A DNA stretch of 5,892 nt, from positions 1 through 5,892 of the forward strand of contig JAWWBX010000281.1 of the NCBI GenBank assembly GCA_033720735.1, in the 5' to 3' direction. Shown here piece by piece: positions 1 to 4,221 of this stretch. Under the pieces are notes generated by a model. It was not told the DNA's origin. It saw nothing but the letters and a program-made list of their open reading frames with translations, and searched no databases. Positions within the stretch are counted from its first letter, which is position 1. Each line of letters begins with the position of its first letter. This stretch comes from B8-G4 sp033720735 (GTDB taxonomy: Bacteria > Bacteroidota > Bacteroidia > Chitinophagales > Saprospiraceae). Made by a program: the position numbers and the translations under genes.

Positions 1-1407
1 ATGCAGATCGATCTGCAGCCGCCCATGCGGATCGAGGGGGTGACGCAGGACGGCAAGCCATTGGTGGTGACGCGTGAGGGTAGCGCCTGGTTTGTCCAGT
101 TGCAGAAGCACCAGCGTGTTGGTAGCCACGGTGCGGTGCGGGTGGATTTTTCAGGGGTGCCCAAGATCGCTGCCAATCCGCCTTGGGATGGCGGACTCAC
201 CTGGGCCAAAGACGACAACGGACAGGACTGGGTCGCCACGACCTGCCAGATGGACGGCACCAGCGTGTGGTGGCCGTGCAAGGATCATCCGTATGATGAA
301 CCCGACAGCATGGCGATCGCGATCACGGCACCGGAACACCTGGTGAGCGTGGCGAATGGACGGCTACGAAACGAACAAGTCAATGGGGACGGCACCAAGA
401 CGTACACCTGGTTTGTCAGCAACCCGATCAACAACTACGGCGTCAACATGAACATCGGCGATTACGTGCATTTTGGCGAGGTCTACCAGAGTGAGGCGGG
501 AGCGCTGGATTGCGATTACTTTGTCCTGCGCGACAATCTCAAGAAGGCCCGAACGCATTTCGGTCAGGTGCCGGGTATGATGGATGCGTTTGAGCACTGG
601 TTTGGGCCGTATCCCTTCTACGAGGACGGGTTCAAACTGGTGGAGGTTCCGTATCCGGGCATGGAGCACCAGAGCTCGGTCACCTACGGCAATGGCTACC
701 GCAATGGCTACGGCGGCCGCGATGTGAGCGGCACCGGGTGGGGCTACAATTTCGACTTCATGATCATCCACGAGACCGGCCATGAGTGGTTTGCCAACAG
801 CATCACCAACCGGGACATCGCCGACATGTGGGTGCATGAGGGGTTTACCGCCTATTCGGAGGGCCTTTATCTCGATTTCCACTATGGCAAGGATGCCGCA
901 ACTGAATACGTGATCGGCACCCGGCGCAACATCCGCAACGACCGGCCCATCATTGGCACCTATGGCGTCAATGCCCGGGGCTCCGGCGACATGTATTCCA
1001 AGGGGGCCAACGTCCTGCACATGATCCGCACGCTTATCGACGATGATGCGCAATGGCGCACGATCCTGCGTGGCTTGAACAAAGAATTCTATCACCAAAC
1101 TGTCAGCTCTCAGCAGATCGAAGCCTATATCAACGCACATACCGACGTCGACCTCACCGCTTTCTTCGACCAGTATCTGCGTACGACCATGATCCCCGAA
1201 TTGGAGATCGAGCGGTCCGGCAGCAAGCTGCGCTACCGGTGGACCAATTGCGTGGATGGTTTTGACATGCCGGTGCGGGTGCGGATCGGGAAGGAGTGGC
1301 TTTGGCTAGAGCCTGTAATGGGATGGACGGAAGCAGGTGTAGTCGGAGAGGGAGACGTTGTGCTGGATGTCAATTTTTATGCGAAAATGACCGGATATCG
1401 GAATTAA
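1..1407 (+). CDS. M1 family zinc metallopeptidase (aminopeptidase N-like), 5' end cut by the window
   Basis: This is a gluzincin aminopeptidase of family M1, which removes N-terminal residues from peptides; bacterial relatives of this size are often exported. The zinc site is complete: HETGH at residues 257-261, then exactly 18 residues, then Glu280 in WVHEGF. Glu258 is the expected general base. The substrate-amine motif is PGMEHQ (219-224), the variant of GAMEN seen in many Bacteroidota M1 enzymes. Tyr332 in MYSKGANVLHMIR fits the transition-state tyrosine. The segment WWPCKDHP (90-97) is the conserved end of the N-terminal beta domain. After FFDQYL (388-393) and TTMIPELEIE a short beta-rich C-terminal domain runs to the TAA stop, with no long helical ERAP1-type domain and no type IX sorting tail. 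The first codon shown is ATG, but the family normally has roughly 70-100 more residues plus a signal peptide, so this Met is probably internal. Family assignment is very sure; substrate and location are inferred. Confidence 0.95.
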   Translation: MQIDLQPPMRIEGVTQDGKPLVVTREGSAWFVQLQKHQRVGSHGAVRVDFSGVPKIAANPPWDGGLTWAKDDNGQDWVATTCQMDGTSVWWPCKDHPYDEPDSMAIAITAPEHLVSVANGRLRNEQVNGDGTKTYTWFVSNPINNYGVNMNIGDYVHFGEVYQSEAGALDCDYFVLRDNLKKARTHFGQVPGMMDAFEHWFGPYPFYEDGFKLVEVPYPGMEHQSSVTYGNGYRNGYGGRDVSGTGWGYNFDFMIIHETGHEWFANSITNRDIADMWVHEGFTAYSEGLYLDFHYGKDAATEYVIGTRRNIRNDRPIIGTYGVNARGSGDMYSKGANVLHMIRTLIDDDAQWRTILRGLNKEFYHQTVSSQQIEAYINAHTDVDLTAFFDQYLRTTMIPELEIERSGSKLRYRWTNCVDGFDMPVRVRIGKEWLWLEPVMGWTEAGVVGEGDVVLDVNFYAKMTGYRN

Positions 1408-1557
1408 TCATCTCACCCGGCCGACCTGCGCGTACTTGATATCAGACCGGGGTTTCATGCAACGGTCCAGTTCTCAAACCATATCTACCAATTATAAGAC
1501 CACTCAGGAGGCGGAACAATCCTTTCTTTAGTTTGACACGGATCATATGCCTCATGT
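1408..1557. other. Intergenic leader between the M1 peptidase and the propeller protein
   Basis: These 150 bases separate two co-directional genes. I see no stem-loop with a T-run that would be a clear terminator for the peptidase gene. A perfect AGGAGG lies at 1506-1511, but 46 bases before the next gene's ATG and with no start codon at a useful distance, so it probably does not serve translation. TTAGTTTG at 1528-1535 resembles the Bacteroidota -7 element TAnnTTTG with one mismatch, but has no TTTG partner about 20 bases upstream. The gap is long enough for an independent promoter, and none can be called with confidence. Confidence 0.4.
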
Positions 1558-3384
1558 ATGCGAAACTGTTTGCTCATCCTGTGTTGCGCAATACCCGCGC
1601 TCGTTGCGGCTCAGGACTCTATTCAGGTAACCTATTTCGTTGGGGACATTCCTACCAGTTTTGACACTTACAATGAGGCCTGCAACGGCCCGTTGACCAC
1701 CCTGTCCGTGACACTGCCTGCCGGTGACAATTATGAGGTCACCAACGTCCATGTGGTCTATCAAATGACTGCGCTGGGCAACGGTTTCAAAGAGCATCAA
1801 CGTTCCAAGATCCGCTGTGTGAACACCGCTGCTGAAGAAACGGAGGTAGCTGGCGTGGGCGCGGCTCCTGGAATTATGAGCTATGATCGGTTTCTGTCGA
1901 TCGCCAACGGGATTTACCCGGGAGGTACAGAGTTGACGTTTGAGATGTGGGCACGCCGTACTCTGGAAGACGTTCCCGGCTGCAACACCAGCGTCAACCG
2001 GGTCAATGCTGCAAGCTGGACGATTACCGTTTACCACGGAAATGAGATTGGCAGTCCACGGGTAGGTATCAATACCAGTAACCCGGTGGCAGCGCTGGAT
2101 GTGGGTGGCAAGATCAAGGTGGGGGATGACAGCGACATGCCGTCTGCCGGTATGATCCGATGGAATGCAGATAAAGAAGACTTTGAGGGATACAATGGAA
2201 CGGAATGGGTATCGCTCACGCGCAACTCGCAGTTCGGAGCCTGGGGAAGTTATCTGCCGGTGAGTTATCAATCCGGGGTGCAATTCCTGGCAGATGGTGG
2301 TATCGGTGATCGATTCGGGGCCGGGATGGACAGTGATGGTCAGTCACTCATCATCGGATCGCCGGGGTATGATAATGGAGGGAGCCTCAGCTCTGGCAGG
2401 GCAATCATCTATGTATTGAACAACGCAATCTGGGAGGCGGAGGATACGATATTCCCCTCTTCGACAACTACGAATTATCAATTTGGGAGCACAGTCGCCA
2501 TCGGGGGTGACTATGCGTTTGTCGGATCGTCCTGGATCAATCCGAACCTGGGAACATCTCCACCAGTGCACATTTTCAAGCGAAATGGATCGCAATGGGT
2601 CGAGGATGATGTTTTGACACACAGTGTATCATCTTTTGGGTCGGGTCTGGACATCGCCGGTGACGACGCAATCATAGGAGCATCAGGTGCAGCTGCCGGT
2701 TTTTCCCAGCCAGGTCAGGCGTATATCTACCACTTTAACGGTTCCGTCTGGCAGGAACAGGATCAGGTCTCCGCCACCGGTGGTCATAATTTCGATGCCT
2801 TTGGTATCGGTGTGGCGATTTCCGGTGATTATGCCCTGGTCGGAGCGCCGGGGATCGGCACCGGGGGATCGGCATTCGTGTTTCACCGGTCCGGTACCAC
2901 CTGGACCGAGCAGGAGGTCATTACTCAGGTGGCAGGTACCGCAGGAGATAATTTTGGGTTGAGTGTCCAGCTTGAGGGTGATTCAGCGCTGATCGGCTGT
3001 CCGTGGAGTGACATCCTCGGGAATTTCGATCAGGGCATGGTCTACCTGTATGAACGCGACACGACCAACTGGGAGGTAATGGATACGATCTTCGCGCCAG
3101 ATGGGACTGCTGAGGATTTGTTCGGGAGAGCGCTGTCGATGACAGGAAATCACCTGCTGGTTGGAGCACCGGGTATCCCGGGTCATGGCAAGAGCTATCT
3201 GTTTCGAAAACAAGGCACAACCTGGTTGCTGGAGTCTGTTTTACTCCCGTCCGACGGAGCTCCGGAAGATGATTTTGGCATCGGACTCGCGCTGGCCATG
3301 CCGTACATTGTGGTAGGTGCCCCCAATCATGATGTGAATATGGCGTCGAATCAGGGGAAGGTTTACTTCTTTATGAAGAACTGA
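1558..3384 (+). CDS. Secreted protein with tail-fibre-like stalk and seven FG-GAP repeats (predicted beta-propeller)
   Basis: An exported protein of unknown partner. Residues 1-18 form a signal peptide (MRNCLLILCC..., cleavage likely after VAA before Gln19). Residues 19-165 are a beta-rich domain with Cys42, Cys87 and Cys142, resembling domains found in other Bacteroidota surface proteins. Residues 168-220 read PRVGINTSNPVAALDVGGK...GMIRWN...GYNGTEWVSL, the classic Bacteroidota stalk that often precedes a trimeric tail. Residues about 225-608 hold seven FG-GAP units with FG at 253, 309, 360, 415, 466, 522 and 573, each followed by a form of GDYALVGAP, a Y/F-rich strand and, in six units, a Trp. 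Five of those Trp (292, 398, 449, 505, 556) lie exactly 17 residues before the next FG. The chain ends in KVYFFMKN directly after the last blade, with no type IX sorting domain. The start is fixed by an in-frame TGA at 1534-1536, with no other start codon between it and ATG 1558. Binding or adhesion is inferred; no catalytic motif is visible. Confidence 0.93.
   Translation: MRNCLLILCCAIPALVAAQDSIQVTYFVGDIPTSFDTYNEACNGPLTTLSVTLPAGDNYEVTNVHVVYQMTALGNGFKEHQRSKIRCVNTAAEETEVAGVGAAPGIMSYDRFLSIANGIYPGGTELTFEMWARRTLEDVPGCNTSVNRVNAASWTITVYHGNEIGSPRVGINTSNPVAALDVGGKIKVGDDSDMPSAGMIRWNADKEDFEGYNGTEWVSLTRNSQFGAWGSYLPVSYQSGVQFLADGGIGDRFGAGMDSDGQSLIIGSPGYDNGGSLSSGRAIIYVLNNAIWEAEDTIFPSSTTTNYQFGSTVAIGGDYAFVGSSWINPNLGTSPPVHIFKRNGSQWVEDDVLTHSVSSFGSGLDIAGDDAIIGASGAAAGFSQPGQAYIYHFNGSVWQEQDQVSATGGHNFDAFGIGVAISGDYALVGAPGIGTGGSAFVFHRSGTTWTEQEVITQVAGTAGDNFGLSVQLEGDSALIGCPWSDILGNFDQGMVYLYERDTTNWEVMDTIFAPDGTAEDLFGRALSMTGNHLLVGAPGIPGHGKSYLFRKQGTTWLLESVLLPSDGAPEDDFGIGLALAMPYIVVGAPNHDVNMASNQGKVYFFMKN
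2230..3381 (+). repeat. Seven FG-GAP repeat units within the secreted protein
   Basis: The repeat period is 51-56 residues (successive FG spacings 56, 51, 55, 51, 56, 51). The consensus unit is D-x-FG-x-x-(V/L)-x-(I/M)-x-G-(D/N)-x-A-(L/I)-(V/I)-GAP, then G-x-(V/A)-Y-(I/L)-Y/F, then W. The seventh unit lacks its Trp strand, while a Trp-containing segment (AWGSYLPVSYQ, residues 228-238) stands before the first unit. This is the pattern expected if the N-terminal strand closes the ring against the last blade. The repeats have diverged at DNA level, so they are old rather than recent tandem copies. Confidence 0.85.
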
Positions 3385-3462
3385 CCAGCATGACAACGCG
3401 ATCCGATAATCCGTCTATGTCTGAATTAATACAGAGTAACATCCTCGCATTTGAAGGCAGAG

Positions 3463-3948
3463 TTATCTCGTTTTCACCTTGAACCGCCCGTTGGTGATCA
3501 CCTTCGTTTCATTCTCCTCCAGGATTTCGACGAGTACCCCCTCAAACGAACCCTCACAGCGGGTATCCGTCAGCAGATCGACCTGAACACATCCTTCACC
3601 TCCCTCAGCAACGGCGCTGTAGGTTTTTCCGTCCATGTATAATGAGATTGAGGTCAGGAGGTTATTGATGTTCGTCCCTGCCGCAATCTTGCCCTCTCCA
3701 AGCTGTCTGAAAAGATTGAGATCAATGTGAAATTCCGAGTGAGCATCAAGTCCTGTAACGACATAGCTGTCTGGATTGACGAGGGAGGTAGACATATATG
3801 CCTCAGCCTTGGTCAGCGCTTGGTACATTTTGCCATCCACTTCGCACTCCACGAAGTACTCCGGTTCCAGTTCTGCGTCGTCAAGCACGTCGCAGGAGAC
3901 GATCCATGTCGAGGCGATCAGAAGAAGAAAGATGAGTTTGTGATGCAT
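3463..3948 (-). CDS. Small outer-membrane lipoprotein, DUF6252-like, function unknown
   Basis: A complete 161-residue protein. Residues 1-18 are a type II signal sequence (MHHKLIFLLLIASTW) ending in the lipobox IVSC, so Cys19 should be lipidated. The next residues, DVLDDAELEPE, are strongly acidic; in Bacteroidota acidic residues just after the lipidated Cys are known to favour export to the cell surface, so surface display is plausible. The mature part looks beta-rich: VECEVDGKMYQA near 33-44, ISLYMDGKTY at 101-110, then VQVDLLTDTRCEGSFEGVL and a terminal ITNGRFKVK. This resembles small Bacteroidota lipoproteins grouped as DUF6252, an assignment made from pattern only. Cys35, Cys120 and Cys131 remain in the mature chain. 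The start is ATG at 3948, preceded by GGAAA, with no strong Shine-Dalgarno. It is convergent with the propeller gene (78 bases between stops). It is separated from the upstream tricorn gene by 273 bases, so it is probably transcribed alone. Confidence 0.85.
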   Translation of the reverse strand: MHHKLIFLLLIASTWIVSCDVLDDAELEPEYFVECEVDGKMYQALTKAEAYMSTSLVNPDSYVVTGLDAHSEFHIDLNLFRQLGEGKIAAGTNINNLLTSISLYMDGKTYSAVAEGGEGCVQVDLLTDTRCEGSFEGVLVEILEENETKVITNGRFKVKTR

Positions 3949-3978
3949 TTTCCGCGCTGGTTTTGGTGATGTCCCAAT

Positions 3979-4010
3979 ACAAGGTAGATCAACGCGGGTG
4001 GAATGAAAAC
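3979..4010 (-). promoter_or_regulatory. Possible Bacteroidota-type promoter for the lipoprotein gene
   Basis: Reading the - strand, TACCTTGT (3986 down to 3979) partly matches the -7 consensus TAnnTTTG. GTTTT (4010 to 4006) lies about 19-20 bases further upstream, where TTTG is expected. The start codon at 3948 would follow after about 30 bases. Both boxes are imperfect, so this is only a candidate. Confidence 0.25.
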
Positions 4011-4056
4011 CAGCTTTTACGAGGGGTGAGGCCGGGGTTGTGTTTGGTCAAAAATG

Positions 4057-4072
4057 GCGTACGAGAGTACGC
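4057..4072. repeat. Perfect hairpin with GAGA tetraloop
   Basis: GCGTAC at 4057-4062 and GTACGC at 4067-4072 are exact reverse complements around GAGA. Read as + strand RNA the loop is a GNRA tetraloop, a stable fold. It overlaps the first copy of the ACGRGRGTAA motif. There is no T-run on either side, so it does not look like an intrinsic terminator. Confidence 0.5.
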
Positions 4073-4181
4073 GCGGCCACGGGAGTAAACAGGACCTTCG
4101 TGAATAAAACGAGAGTAAAAATTCATAAAACTTACCCTTGTTTCAAAAACAAGGATCAAAACACAAGTCATTTACCCTCGT
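4061..4181. repeat. Five-copy short motif, consensus ACGRGRGTAA
   Basis: On + the copies are ACGAGAGTAC (4061-4070), ACGGGAGTAA (4079-4088) and ACGAGAGTAA (4109-4118). On - they are ACAAGGGTAA (4141-4132) and ACGAGGGTAA (4181-4172). The last two share the 13-base + strand form TTACCCYYGTTTC, differing at one position, as direct repeats 40 bases apart. The third and fourth copies face each other as an imperfect inverted repeat (arms 4107-4118 and 4132-4143, 10 of 12 matching, 13-base spacer). Multiple operator-like sites for a DNA-binding protein, or the ends of a small non-coding mobile element, are both possible. No known family is recognised. Confidence 0.6.
4136..4154 (-). terminator. Perfect 8-base stem-loop, possible terminator of the tricorn gene
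   Basis: CCTTGTTT (4136-4143) and AAACAAGG (4147-4154) are exact reverse complements with a 3-base loop. Read on the - strand, the direction of the tricorn gene, it is followed by GGTAAGTTTTATGAATTTTT, which is T-rich but not an uninterrupted run. The stem is only half G/C and lies about 70 bases after the stop codon, so terminator function is plausible but weak. Confidence 0.35.
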
Positions 4182-4190
4182 TTCTCCGCA

Positions 4191-4207
4191 TGGGTGGTTG
4201 CCACCCA
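4191..4207 (-). terminator. GC-rich stem-loop just after the tricorn gene stop
   Basis: TGGGTGG (4191-4197) and CCACCCA (4201-4207) are exact reverse complements with a 3-base loop. They begin 14 bases beyond the stop codon on the - strand. This position suits a 3' end structure for the tricorn mRNA. No T-run follows, so it could act as an RNA-stabilising hairpin rather than a true intrinsic terminator. Confidence 0.4.
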
Positions 4208-4221
4208 AAGCTGCTGAGGGG

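Larger units (their letters stand above)
3949..4221. other. Repeat- and hairpin-rich intergenic region
   Basis: No credible gene lies in these 273 bases. A 60-codon open frame on the - strand (4171-3989) is rejected because its repeated 'YSR' tripeptides are simply translations of the DNA motif described below. The stretch is more AT-rich than the flanking peptidase genes, especially from about 4100 to 4170. It lies downstream of the tricorn gene stop and upstream of the lipoprotein start, both on the - strand. It therefore must hold the terminator of one and the promoter of the other. It contains a five-copy short motif and three perfect short inverted repeats, listed separately. Confidence 0.7.

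Noticed and set aside
364..1140. 258-codon open frame on - across the M1 peptidase
   Set aside because: Antisense shadow of the zinc-peptidase frame; composition rich in Val, Ile, Ala, His and Asp with no domain pattern.
1533..1550. TTGACA as a sigma70 -35 box before the propeller gene
   Set aside because: No -10 element at about 17 bases, and that position would fall inside the start codon region.
1552..2283. 243-codon open frame on - across the start of the propeller gene
   Set aside because: Antisense to a protein with a signal peptide and known stalk motif; no independent support.
3385..3462. Bidirectional terminator between the convergent genes
   Set aside because: Only a 4-base TCTG/CAGA pairing around AATTAATA (about 3419-3434) was found, too weak to call.
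3989..4171. 60-codon open frame on - in the intergenic region with repeated YSR
   Set aside because: The repeats are translations of the TACTCYCGT form of the DNA motif; there is no start context, and the frame overlaps hairpins and the likely promoter.
4057..4184. CRISPR array
   Set aside because: Repeat units are only 10-13 bases, occur in both orientations and have unequal spacing; no cas genes are visible.
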